A stretch of 64,000 nucleotides of DNA from Flavipsychrobacter sp. (GTDB lineage Bacteria > Bacteroidota > Bacteroidia > Chitinophagales > Chitinophagaceae): positions 81,920-145,919 of the forward strand of contig JANINW010000014.1 in NCBI GenBank assembly GCA_024508935.1, given 5' to 3'. Each line of letters begins with the position of its first letter. The stretch's first letter is position 1. Positions 15,731 through 24,001 of the stretch are shown in pieces. The notes below the pieces were generated by a model. It ran no database searches. It saw only the letters and a list, made by a program, of their open reading frames with translations, and was not told the DNA's origin. A program made the translations under genes and the position numbers.

Positions 15731-17065
15731 TTATCCTTTCTTTTGTTCTGATTTTGGCAGGTAATAAACCACCAGCCTGTTTTCTTTAGTGAAGTATTTG
15801 TTGGCAGCACGCTTCAGGTCTTCTTTGGTGAGTTTTGTGTAGCGCTCCAGTTCTGTATTTACCAGGTTGGTATTACCCAGGAAGGTATACGAAGTAGCAA
15901 GGTTTTCTACTACGCCCAGTACACGCTGGTTTTGCGAAACGAAATCATTTTCAGCCTGGTTCATCAGTTTGGTATATTCTTCGTCGCTCAGGGTGCCGCT
16001 TTTCACTTTTTCCACTTCAGCCAGCATTGATTTTTCCAGTTCTTCAGGTTTCACGCCTGCATTGGTTATGCCATACATAAAGGCAACACCCGGGTCTTCG
16101 TTAGGTATCATGAATGCACCTACTGCCAGGCCTTTCTGTTGTTTCTCTACGATCTCTTTCTGGAAACGGGAGCTTTTACCTTGTGACAGCATCTGTGTCA
16201 GCAATTGCAGGGCATACCAGTCTGTAGTACCCAGTTTAGGCACGTGGTAGGCCACTACCACTGCGGGCAGTTGCACGTTGTCATAAAACTCGACACGCTT
16301 TTCTGCAGTTTGTACCGGTTCTACTTCGGTAGGACGAGGTATAGCTTTCGTACCGCGCGGAATATCACCGAAATATTTTTCTACAAATGCTTTGGTTTGT
16401 TCTATATCCAGGTCGCCGCCAATAACCAGTGCAGCATTGTTAGGCACATAGAATGTTTTGTAGAAGTTCATGAATTCATCCAGTTTGGCCTGGTCTATAT
16501 ATTGCTCTTTACCAATAGGCGACCAGCGGTAAGGATGCACTTTAAAATCGTTTTCATAAACTACGTTCAGCAGCTGTCCGTAAGGAGTGTTGTCGTAGCG
16601 TTGTTTCTTTTCTTCTTTTACCACTTTGCGCTGCGTCTCAACGCCGGTCATGTCTATTTTGGCATGCAGCATACGCTCCGATTCCATCCACATAGCCAGT
16701 TCCAGCTGGTTAGATGGCAGCACTTCGTAATAGAAGGTACGGTCCTGGGAAGTATTGGCATTCAATTGACCACCGTTGGATTGTACCATTTTCATATACT
16801 CGCCGCGGCCTATGTATTCACTGCCTTCAAACAGCAGGTGTTCGAAGAAGTGTGCAAAGCCGGTACGTTGCGGGTCTTCATTTTTAGAGCCCACGTGGTA
16901 CATTACAGACACGGCAACGATAGGGGTGCTGTGGTCTTCGTGTAATATTACGTGCAGGCCGTTGGGCAGGTCATATTCAGTAAATTTAATATTACCTTCT
17001 GCCTGTGCATTATACGTTAAGGCAGAGGCTCCCAGCAAAAGGGAGAAAAAAGCATTTCGCTTCAT
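15731..17065 (-). CDS. M16 family zinc metallopeptidase, active type
   Basis: The 444-aa protein has a signal peptide (residues 1-22, QAEG) and the inverted zinc motif HFFEH (His72, Glu75, His76) with the third ligand glutamate in KVVKEEKKQ near residue 151. These define an active pitrilysin-type peptidase, probably periplasmic. It is the first gene of a two-gene unit with the inactive M16 homologue; such active/inactive pairs form heterodimers in other bacteria (family knowledge). A candidate -7 box TATTTTTG lies on the minus strand at 17083-17090. Confidence 0.93.
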   Translation of the reverse strand: MKRNAFFSLLLGASALTYNAQAEGNIKFTEYDLPNGLHVILHEDHSTPIVAVSVMYHVGSKNEDPQRTGFAHFFEHLLFEGSEYIGRGEYMKMVQSNGGQLNANTSQDRTFYYEVLPSNQLELAMWMESERMLHAKIDMTGVETQRKVVKEEKKQRYDNTPYGQLLNVVYENDFKVHPYRWSPIGKEQYIDQAKLDEFMNFYKTFYVPNNAALVIGGDLDIEQTKAFVEKYFGDIPRGTKAIPRPTEVEPVQTAEKRVEFYDNVQLPAVVVAYHVPKLGTTDWYALQLLTQMLSQGKSSRFQKEIVEKQQKGLAVGAFMIPNEDPGVAFMYGITNAGVKPEELEKSMLAEVEKVKSGTLSDEEYTKLMNQAENDFVSQNQRVLGVVENLATSYTFLGNTNLVNTELERYTKLTKEDLKRAANKYFTKENRLVVYYLPKSEQKKG

Positions 17066-17204
17066 AGTAGATACATTTTCAGCAAAAATAATTGTTAGCG
17101 GCGGATTGATAAATGTTAATTAAGGCTAATGAGAATAAATTAGTGCAAATTCACCCGAAATTCACCCCGCAGGCAGATATTTGCGTACTGAAACACAGGA
17201 TGAT

Positions 17205-17858
17205 ATGATTAATACAGTGTTGTTTGATATGGATGGGCTCTTATTCGATACAGAGCCGCTTTGGGGAGTAAGTATGTTGCGCGTAGCTGAAAAGCATGGG
17301 ATTCCCATTACACGCGAACGTTTTAAAGACACGAGAGGTTTTCATATATATGAAGTGACCGATTTCTGGTCTGTTAAATATCCATGGGAAGGTAAAAGCT
17401 CAAAAGAAGTAGCCGAAGAGATATTGGATGATATTATTGCGCTATCTAAAACAGATGGCAATGTGTTGCCGGGGGTAGTGCAGGCGCTGAAAATGTTCAA
17501 AGCGCATAAGTTTAAAATAGGGCTTGCTTCTTCATCTCCTGTGCGCATGATACATGCACTGGTAGAGCATTTTGGTATTAAGGAATACTTTGACTGCATT
17601 ACTTCAGCAGACGAAGTGCCGTTAGGAAAACCTCATCCCGGTGTATTTCTGCATTGTGCTGAACAACTGGGCGCTAAATACACGCAGTGTGTAGTGCTGG
17701 AAGATTCAGTGAACGGTATGGTAGCAGCAAAAGCAGCAAGGATGAAAGTGATAGTAGTACCGGAAGCAATGCATTTTGAAGACCCGCGTTTCGCATTGGC
17801 GGATGCTAAGCTCAGTACTATGGAAAGCCTGGATATGGACGTGATAAAAAGACTGTAG
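17205..17858 (+). CDS. HAD-superfamily sugar phosphatase (hexitol phosphatase-like)
   Basis: A 217-aa HAD hydrolase of the beta-phosphoglucomutase/HxpB group. It has motif I FDMDGLLFDTEP with nucleophile Asp9 and acid/base Asp11 (numbering from MINTVLFDMDG), a helical cap domain (about residues 17-85), motif II LASSSP, motif III lysine in GKPHPGVF, and motif IV VLEDSVNGM. The ATG at 17205 is chosen because a longer frame would need TTG at 17181 and the family starts just before the D-x-D motif. The likely substrate is a small sugar or sugar-alcohol phosphate. It stands alone, convergent with the next gene (1 base apart). Confidence 0.88.
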   Translation: MINTVLFDMDGLLFDTEPLWGVSMLRVAEKHGIPITRERFKDTRGFHIYEVTDFWSVKYPWEGKSSKEVAEEILDDIIALSKTDGNVLPGVVQALKMFKAHKFKIGLASSSPVRMIHALVEHFGIKEYFDCITSADEVPLGKPHPGVFLHCAEQLGAKYTQCVVLEDSVNGMVAAKAARMKVIVVPEAMHFEDPRFALADAKLSTMESLDMDVIKRL

Positions 17859-17859
17859 G

Positions 17860-18579
17860 CTATTTTGTGACGCCAATCATCACGCCAAAATTCCCGTCGG
17901 TTTGTATCCAGTTCTTTTCAGGCAGGTAGGTGCGGGAGACATAACCATCCAGGTAGAGGGCATTCATACAGCCCATTGATTTGAAGTATACGGCAAAGTC
18001 ATAAAAATTTATGCCTGCTTTCGACATGGCGAAAAGCACCGTACCGTTTGGCAGGATACCCACACCATTGCGTATGTTCAGGTTTTTAGAGCCGCGTTTG
18101 AATGCAGGATGTATGCGACCGTCTATGAGCAACATTGGCCCCGATTGTGTAGCATATTTTATTTTGGCTTTCTTGTCAAACTGTTCTGTTTTACAAATAG
18201 CTGCCTGGTTTTTCATGGTGACATAAAACACTCCATTGGGCCTGAGGTAAAAATTACCGGTGGCCCCGGGTTCATTTGATTCATTGAGTGGCATAAATGT
18301 TTGCCCGTTTTCAACGTATAGTCCCAACGGGGAATTATCTGTTTTATACATGCCGCCATTCATAGCAAAAAGCAGGTCCTCGCGCAACACAGTGTCGACA
18401 TAATACTTAAGATTGTTGATGCTTCTTAAAGGCCTGCCGTTCCTGTCTTTCCAAAACATTTCTATTTTATCGGCCTTGCATGTATAAGAGATAATGCTGT
18501 CGTCGTTGCCGCCAAAAGCAAACCTTACTGCTACAAGCAGTAAGGTGCAGGCAATTATTATGGCAGCAAGCTTCTTCAT
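17860..18579 (-). CDS. Phosphodiester glycosidase family (DUF2233) protein
   Basis: The 239-aa protein has an N-terminal hydrophobic segment (residues 4-23) that is a signal peptide or anchor. The DUF2233/NAGPA pattern is clear: AMNGGMY (about 92-98), SPLGLYVENGQ, the beta strands VGILPNGTVLFAMSK and the C-terminal NALYLDGYVSRTYLP with the conserved LDG. In animals the family uncovers mannose-6-phosphate by removing GlcNAc; in bacteria the substrate is generally unknown but is thought to be a glycosyl phosphodiester of the envelope. It is the last gene of a six-gene minus-strand operon. Confidence 0.87.
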   Translation of the reverse strand: MKKLAAIIIACTLLLVAVRFAFGGNDDSIISYTCKADKIEMFWKDRNGRPLRSINNLKYYVDTVLREDLLFAMNGGMYKTDNSPLGLYVENGQTFMPLNESNEPGATGNFYLRPNGVFYVTMKNQAAICKTEQFDKKAKIKYATQSGPMLLIDGRIHPAFKRGSKNLNIRNGVGILPNGTVLFAMSKAGINFYDFAVYFKSMGCMNALYLDGYVSRTYLPEKNWIQTDGNFGVMIGVTK

Positions 18580-18580
18580 G

Positions 18581-19150
18581 TTATAGTTTCTTCAGAAATT
18601 CGTCTGTAAAATGGCGGGTACCCTTTTCCTGCGAAAACTTACCGTCATTGTATTCCCTTGATTTGTTACGTGCAATGGACAGTGTTTGCCAATCGCCTGT
18701 TTTATACACTTTAGCTATGTACACGATCTGCCCTACATGATAACTGTAGTGCGCTATCTGGCGGTTGATGGCTTCCAGTATAGAATGGCCTTCATTGCGG
18801 ATATAAATAGTGCGTTCCAGGTCTTCGTCTGTAATGCTGTTGAGTGCATTGAACAGGCATTGCCAGCCTTCTTCCCATTTCTGCATGAGCAATTCGCGGG
18901 TATTGATATCATTATCAAACTCCGCATCCCGCTCACGCCAGGGCTTTTCACCATCGGTGGCCAGGAAATCGGTCCAGCGGCTGAGCATATTGCCCCATAG
19001 GTGTTTTACAATAGTACCTATGCTATTGCTGTCTTCATTGGCCTGGATGAATAATGCTTCATCAGGTACCTGTGCCATTGCTTTTTCTCCCAGTTGTTTG
19101 TACAGCTGAAACTGGCGGATGGCACTGCTTAAGTATGGTATTGTTGCCAT
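18581..19150 (-). CDS. DinB/DUF1572-like protein
   Basis: A 189-aa four-helix-bundle protein of the DinB superfamily, DUF1572 type. The family pattern is three metal-binding histidines; candidates are His in IVKHLWGNMLSRW and the pair in QIAHYSYHVGQIVYIAKV near residue 140. Related proteins are thiol transferases using bacillithiol or mycothiol, or have no known activity. Position: 3 bases after the phzF-like gene and 1 base before the DUF2233 gene, so it belongs to the same transcript. Confidence 0.85.
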   Translation of the reverse strand: MATIPYLSSAIRQFQLYKQLGEKAMAQVPDEALFIQANEDSNSIGTIVKHLWGNMLSRWTDFLATDGEKPWRERDAEFDNDINTRELLMQKWEEGWQCLFNALNSITDEDLERTIYIRNEGHSILEAINRQIAHYSYHVGQIVYIAKVYKTGDWQTLSIARNKSREYNDGKFSQEKGTRHFTDEFLKKL

Positions 19151-19153
19151 GAT

Positions 19154-19936
19154 CTAATTAATTTGAATATTGCCAATAAGATAAGTTACTGCTTCGCCTG
19201 ATATTTTTACTCTTTCGCCGGCAAGTTCGCAGGTTAGTTTTCCAACTCTTTTTGAAAGTTGCAGGCAGGTGAATTTATTCTTGTTCATTTGCTCAGCCCA
19301 ATAGGGTGTAAGGCTGGTGTGTGCCGAGCCGGTAACAGGGTCTTCATCTATACCACTTTGCGGCGCAAAGAATCTAGATACAAAATCTACTTCGTTGCCG
19401 GGTGCTGTGATAATAATACCTCTCACCTTCGTGAGTTGCTTAATTGCTGCCAAGTCAGGTATTATGGTTTCTATATCTTTTTGCGATGGAAAAACGAACA
19501 TGTAATCTGTTTTGCCTATGTAAACCGCTATAGGCTTCACTGAAAAACAGTTACTAAGCTCAGGGGTCAATTCCACCGGATTTAACTTGTCCGCAGGGAA
19601 GTCAAGCGTCAGTTGGTTCCCGTTTTTAGTAACCGTCAATATGCCGCTACGGGATTTAAATTTTAGTTTGTTCCCCTGGTAGCCTATGTGGTTGAAGAGT
19701 ACATGCGCTGCAGCAAGCGTAGCATGACCACACAAGTCTACTTCTACCACCGGGGTAAACCAGCGGATATGATAATTGTCACCGTCGGGAACAAAGAAAG
19801 CAGTTTCAGCGAGGTTGTTCTCGAATGCTACACTTTGCATGAAAGCATCGTCAGGCCATTGTTCCAAAGGGTATACAGCGGCCGGGTTGCCGGAAAAAAG
19901 CCTGTCTGTGAAAGCATCGACGGTATATATTTTCAT
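19154..19936 (-). CDS. PhzF-family isomerase/epimerase
   Basis: The 260-aa protein shows the PhzF/DAP-epimerase-like fold: MKIYTVDAFTDRLFSGNPAAVY at the start, NLAETAFF with the catalytic-type glutamate (Glu45), DLCGHATLAAAHVLF, and the C-terminal half with IDEDPVTGSAHTSLTPYW. Without other phenazine genes nearby, phenazine production is not suggested; small PhzF homologues are common in bacteria with unknown metabolite substrates. Its ATG overlaps the last base of the GNAT stop codon, which indicates translational coupling. Confidence 0.9.
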   Translation of the reverse strand: MKIYTVDAFTDRLFSGNPAAVYPLEQWPDDAFMQSVAFENNLAETAFFVPDGDNYHIRWFTPVVEVDLCGHATLAAAHVLFNHIGYQGNKLKFKSRSGILTVTKNGNQLTLDFPADKLNPVELTPELSNCFSVKPIAVYIGKTDYMFVFPSQKDIETIIPDLAAIKQLTKVRGIIITAPGNEVDFVSRFFAPQSGIDEDPVTGSAHTSLTPYWAEQMNKNKFTCLQLSKRVGKLTCELAGERVKISGEAVTYLIGNIQIN

Positions 19937-20403
19937 TATTGTGCGAGGTTTTGAATGTCTCCATATATGGCAGGGCGGCTTATTTCCATAAAACGCCCGG
20001 GGTTGGTCATGCGCACAAAGCCGAACTGCTCGTAAAGACCGTGAGCATCCAGCGTAGCCAGCATTATCTTCCTAAGCCCTTTCATCCATTCCTGTTCCAT
20101 TACAAGTTCCAGCATTTTTTTGCTCAGGCCCTGCCCGCGGTGTGGTTCCTCTACATACACATCGGCCATATAAGCAAAGCTGGCATAGTCGGTTATAAAG
20201 CGGCCATAGGCTACCTGCACGCCATCTTTTATTGCGGCGAAGCAGAAAGAATTGTCAAATGCCCGTTTCACCAGATCGAAGGGAATATGCTTACTCCAAT
20301 AAGACTCTTCTGACAGCCATTTATGTATGTGCTCCGGCTGCATCAGGCTTTTATCAGTAGTGATGATATAGCCCTTGTATGCTAAATGGATAGGTGTGGT
20401 CAT
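19936..20403 (-). CDS. GNAT-family N-acetyltransferase
   Basis: A 155-aa single-domain acetyltransferase. The acetyl-CoA binding motif A is DVYVEEPHRGQGLSKKMLELVM (R/Q-x-x-G-x-G/A form in HRGQGLS), preceded by VAYGRFITDYASFAYMADV and followed by a YEQFGFVRM motif B. The acceptor is not evident. It sits between ilvE (4 bases) and the phzF-like gene (overlap 1 base). Confidence 0.88.
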   Translation of the reverse strand: MTTPIHLAYKGYIITTDKSLMQPEHIHKWLSEESYWSKHIPFDLVKRAFDNSFCFAAIKDGVQVAYGRFITDYASFAYMADVYVEEPHRGQGLSKKMLELVMEQEWMKGLRKIMLATLDAHGLYEQFGFVRMTNPGRFMEISRPAIYGDIQNLAQ

Positions 20404-20407
20404 ATTC

Positions 20408-21457
20408 CTATATTATATAGTTCCAGTTATGGTTGTCCGGCGCATTACCATGGCGGATATCGTATAGTTCTTTTTGCAGTTGGTACATCATAGCGTCTTC
20501 GGCTATGTAGCAGGTATACTCTTTACCGTCAATTGCAATCGTTTCTATAGGTGCTATTACGGCAGCTGTACCTGCACCAAATGCTTCTATCTTCTGGCCT
20601 GCTTCAAGTGCCTGTTTCAGCTCATGTACATTTACAGGGCGCACCTCCATTTGCAATCCCTTGTCTTTTGCTATGGCCAGTAACGAATCGCGCGTTATAC
20701 CATCCAGTATAGTGCCTGAAAGCGGTGGAGTGACCAATGTGCCATTTATTACAAACATCAGGTTCATGGTGCCCGATTCTTCAATCAGCTCATGGGTTTT
20801 GCTGTCGGTCCATATTACCTGGTCGTAGCCGGCCTCTCTTGCCAGTTGTGTAGGGTAGAATGCACCACCATAGTTGCCGCCGCATTTTGCAAAACCGGTA
20901 CCACCGTCTGCCGCGCGTGAATAAGTGTCTTCTACTTTTACTTTTAGTGGTTTGGCATAATACTGGTAGGCAGGGGTAGCTACTATCATAAATAAATATT
21001 CATCTGCCACCTTTACACCCAGTCTTTCTTCGCTGGCTATCATAAACGGGCGTATGTATAAAGAACCATCAGCTTCTTCGGGTATCCATGCACCGTCCAG
21101 CTGCACCAGTTGGTGCAATGCTTCCATGAAAAGACTTTTGGGCACCTCCGGCATGCACATACGGTCGAGTGATTTTACAAAGCGGTCGTAGTGCTTATCT
21201 GGACGGAATATATTTATGCGGCCATCTTTGGTATGAAAGGCTTTCATGCCTTCAAATACTGTCTGGCCATAATGCAGGCACAGTGCAAAAGGACTCATTG
21301 TCAGCTCAGCGAAAGGCACGATACGGCTGTTTTGCCATTGTCCGTCTTTGTATTCACTGATGAACATGTGTTCGGTCGGCTGCTTGCCGAAAGGAATAGA
21401 CTTGGTGTCTTTCACTTGTCTTTCTGACTGCGCAGAAATGGAGATCGGATATGCCAT
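20408..21457 (-). CDS. ilvE: Branched-chain amino acid aminotransferase
   Basis: Class IV PLP aminotransferase that interconverts leucine, isoleucine and valine with their keto acids. The 349-aa length and the sequence fit the long (eukaryote-like, BCAT) subgroup: ALCLHYGQTVFEGMKAF near residue 58, PLP lysine 191 in GFAKCGGNYGGAF, EESGTMNLMFV, and PLSGTILDGITRDSLL. It follows the EamA transporter by 16 bases; a link between an amino acid exporter and a branched-chain aminotransferase under one MocR regulator is plausible but is inference. Confidence 0.95.
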   Translation of the reverse strand: MAYPISISAQSERQVKDTKSIPFGKQPTEHMFISEYKDGQWQNSRIVPFAELTMSPFALCLHYGQTVFEGMKAFHTKDGRINIFRPDKHYDRFVKSLDRMCMPEVPKSLFMEALHQLVQLDGAWIPEEADGSLYIRPFMIASEERLGVKVADEYLFMIVATPAYQYYAKPLKVKVEDTYSRAADGGTGFAKCGGNYGGAFYPTQLAREAGYDQVIWTDSKTHELIEESGTMNLMFVINGTLVTPPLSGTILDGITRDSLLAIAKDKGLQMEVRPVNVHELKQALEAGQKIEAFGAGTAAVIAPIETIAIDGKEYTCYIAEDAMMYQLQKELYDIRHGNAPDNHNWNYII

Positions 21458-21473
21458 AATAATCTTGTTTTTA

Positions 21474-22442
21474 TTATTTGGAATCGGTTTCTATTACTGG
21501 CAATGCCGACAGGTCGTTATCGCCAAAATCTGTTTCAAGTTTTTGTTTTTGTTGTTTTCTGTAACCATAGTTAACACTGTATACACCGGCTACTACTGTA
21601 AGAAAAGCTAATGCCGTGAACCAGGTCAATTGTTCATTCAGTATAAAATATCCCAGTATTACCGCAACCAATGGATTGATATATGCGTAGAGGGTAACAA
21701 TGCCGATGGGCAGTTCTTTCAGCGCATATATATAAGCGGTGTACGCGGCAATAGAACCCAGGGACACGAGGTATATCATAGGCCATATCACGTCTATTTG
21801 CCAGAAGTTCAATCCTGCGCTATAATCATCTATGGCTGGGCTGGCTATAAAAAGGAATATGCCGCCAAACAGTAGTTGCAGGCCCGCATTGAATACGGGG
21901 TTTACCTGGTTGTGCCTTTTTTTATTGATGACGCTGCCCAGTGCCCAGCTGGTGGTTGCGCAAAAGATACCCAGCATGCCCAGCAGGTAAGATGGATTGG
22001 CCAGGTCAGCAATATTGTCTTTGAAAATAAGTGCTATACCGCAAATGCCCAGTACCATACCTATTATAATAGGCAGGTTTATTTTTTCGTTCTTTGATGA
22101 TACCAATCCTATGATAACAGTACATAGTGGCATCATAGAACAGATAAGGGCAGCAGCACCGCTGGGTACAAAACGCTCCCCCCACGATACAAGGCCGTTA
22201 CCAACCGTTATCAGCAGGAAGCCCACTATAGCCTGGTGCAGCAGGTTGCTTTTTGAAAAATCCAGTTTGCGGTTCATGCCGTAGCCTATGGCCATAATAA
22301 CAGCGGCAGATATTACCTGCCTGATGGCTGCAAATAAGAATGCGGGAAAATGCTGTACTCCTACCCGTATTACAAGGTAAGTCGTTCCCCAAATGATGCA
22401 GATAAATATGAGTGCCAGATATGCTTTGGTGTGCCGGGCCAT
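21474..22442 (-). CDS. EamA-family drug/metabolite transporter
   Basis: The protein has ten hydrophobic segments arranged as two EamA repeats (first about residues 5-140, second 150-300) and the opening YLALIFICIIWGTTYLVIRVGV, typical of the family. A start at the ATG at 22442 (MARHTK, 322 aa) is chosen; an upstream ATG at 22466 would add 8 residues. Such proteins export amino acids or other metabolites. It is divergent from a MocR regulator gene, the standard arrangement for regulator and target, and is the first gene of the six-gene operon. Confidence 0.9.
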   Translation of the reverse strand: MARHTKAYLALIFICIIWGTTYLVIRVGVQHFPAFLFAAIRQVISAAVIMAIGYGMNRKLDFSKSNLLHQAIVGFLLITVGNGLVSWGERFVPSGAAALICSMMPLCTVIIGLVSSKNEKINLPIIIGMVLGICGIALIFKDNIADLANPSYLLGMLGIFCATTSWALGSVINKKRHNQVNPVFNAGLQLLFGGIFLFIASPAIDDYSAGLNFWQIDVIWPMIYLVSLGSIAAYTAYIYALKELPIGIVTLYAYINPLVAVILGYFILNEQLTWFTALAFLTVVAGVYSVNYGYRKQQKQKLETDFGDNDLSALPVIETDSK

Positions 22443-22539
22443 TAATGGTGATTTATATAAGAACAATGCAAAAGTCCAGAGATTATTTCAAACAAAACAG
22501 ATACAATTTTCGTAATTTCGACCAGAACAGTTTATTGTT

Positions 22540-23970
22540 ATGTTAAAAGATAATAACGAACACCTGTACATGAATGTTGCATTGACCATTGAGCAACAGA
22601 TATTAAATAATACTTTGAACATTGGTGACAAGCTGCCCAGCGTGCGTATGCTCAGTAAACAGCACGGCATCAGCATGAGCACAACGCTCCAGGCATATTA
22701 TCATCTTGAAGCAAAAGGACTGATAGAATCGCGCCCGCAATCGGGTTATTATGTAAGGTTTAACCCTACGCGTTTCCCGCAGAAGGTGGAGAAGAGCAAC
22801 CCGGTACAGGCAGTTAAAACCAAGAATGTAGAAGCCATCATATCAGAAGTGTACGATGATTTCATTATGCCGAACACCACGCGCTTTTCCCTAAGCGTGC
22901 CGGTACCGGAAATATTGCCACTGGCCAAGCTGAATAAGGCCATGATGCAGGCCATGCGGGAACTTCCTGCCAATGGTACCTCTTACGAGAGCCTGGCAGG
23001 AAATGAAATGCTGCGGCGGCAGATAGCACTATGGTCTATCAACTGGGGCGGGCGTTTGCATGCTGATGAGATTATTACCACCGCGGGTTGCATGAATGCA
23101 CTGGCCCTCTCCCTGCATGCTATTACCAAACCGGGAGATACTATTGCCGTAGAAAGCCCGGTGTACTTTGGTATGCTGCGTTTTGCAAAGAGTATAGGGC
23201 TGAAGGTATTAGAACTGCCTACCGACCCCGATACAGGTGTAGACCCCGATGATGTAAAAAAGGCTTTGCAAAAGCATAATATTAAAGCCTGCACTTTCGT
23301 TACCAATTTCAGTAATCCATTGGGCTATTGCATGCCCGATGAGAAAAAGAAAGCACTGGTAAAACTATTATCACTGCACGGTGTACCGTTGATAGAAGAT
23401 GATCTGTACGGCGATATGTATTTTGGCCGCAAGCGACCTATTGCCTGCAAGAGTTTTGACGAAGAAGGTATTGTGCTATGGTGTGGTTCTGTTTCTAAAA
23501 CTTTAGCTCCCGGTTACAGGGTGGGCTGGGTGGCCCCGGGCAAGTATTATGAAAAAGTAAAGCAGCTTAAGTTATATCAAAGCATCACCTCTGCGACGGC
23601 GCAGCAAGCAGCAGTAGGTAATTTCCTGGCTACGGGGCGCTATGAACATCACTTGCGTAAACTGCGGCAGACGCTGCATTCCAACAGCCTGCATTTTACC
23701 CGGGCTATCTGCGATTATTTCCCTGATAATACAAAACTAACCAGTCCGCAGGGTGGCTTGGGCATGTGGGTAGAACTGGATAAACGTATAGACACCTACC
23801 AGCTATACCAGGAAGCCATACAGCAAAAAATAAGCATTGCGCCGGGTAGTATGTTCACCCTGCAGGAACGGTACCAGAATTGTATGCGCCTGAGCTATGG
23901 CATGGTTTGGACACCGCAGGTTGAAAAGGCATTAAAAAAGCTGGGCGGCATTGTAAAAGATATGCTGTAA
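22540..23970 (+). CDS. MocR-type transcriptional regulator (GntR HTH plus aminotransferase domain)
   Basis: The 476-aa protein joins an N-terminal winged GntR helix-turn-helix (residues 10-75: GDKLPSVRMLSKQHGISMSTTLQAYYHLEAKGLI) to a fold-type I aminotransferase domain (about 110-470) with NFSNPLGY and the PLP-binding lysine in GSVSKTLAPGYRVGW (Lys320). MocR proteins use PLP or an aldimine as effector and usually control the divergent gene, here the EamA transporter 97 bases away. A TAATTTCG at 22513-22520 could be its own -7 box. PdxR function is unlikely because no pyridoxine genes are nearby. Confidence 0.92.
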   Translation: MLKDNNEHLYMNVALTIEQQILNNTLNIGDKLPSVRMLSKQHGISMSTTLQAYYHLEAKGLIESRPQSGYYVRFNPTRFPQKVEKSNPVQAVKTKNVEAIISEVYDDFIMPNTTRFSLSVPVPEILPLAKLNKAMMQAMRELPANGTSYESLAGNEMLRRQIALWSINWGGRLHADEIITTAGCMNALALSLHAITKPGDTIAVESPVYFGMLRFAKSIGLKVLELPTDPDTGVDPDDVKKALQKHNIKACTFVTNFSNPLGYCMPDEKKKALVKLLSLHGVPLIEDDLYGDMYFGRKRPIACKSFDEEGIVLWCGSVSKTLAPGYRVGWVAPGKYYEKVKQLKLYQSITSATAQQAAVGNFLATGRYEHHLRKLRQTLHSNSLHFTRAICDYFPDNTKLTSPQGGLGMWVELDKRIDTYQLYQEAIQQKISIAPGSMFTLQERYQNCMRLSYGMVWTPQVEKALKKLGGIVKDML

Positions 23971-24001
23971 CAATGCGTCTTTTGTAAATTTACTATTACC
24001 T

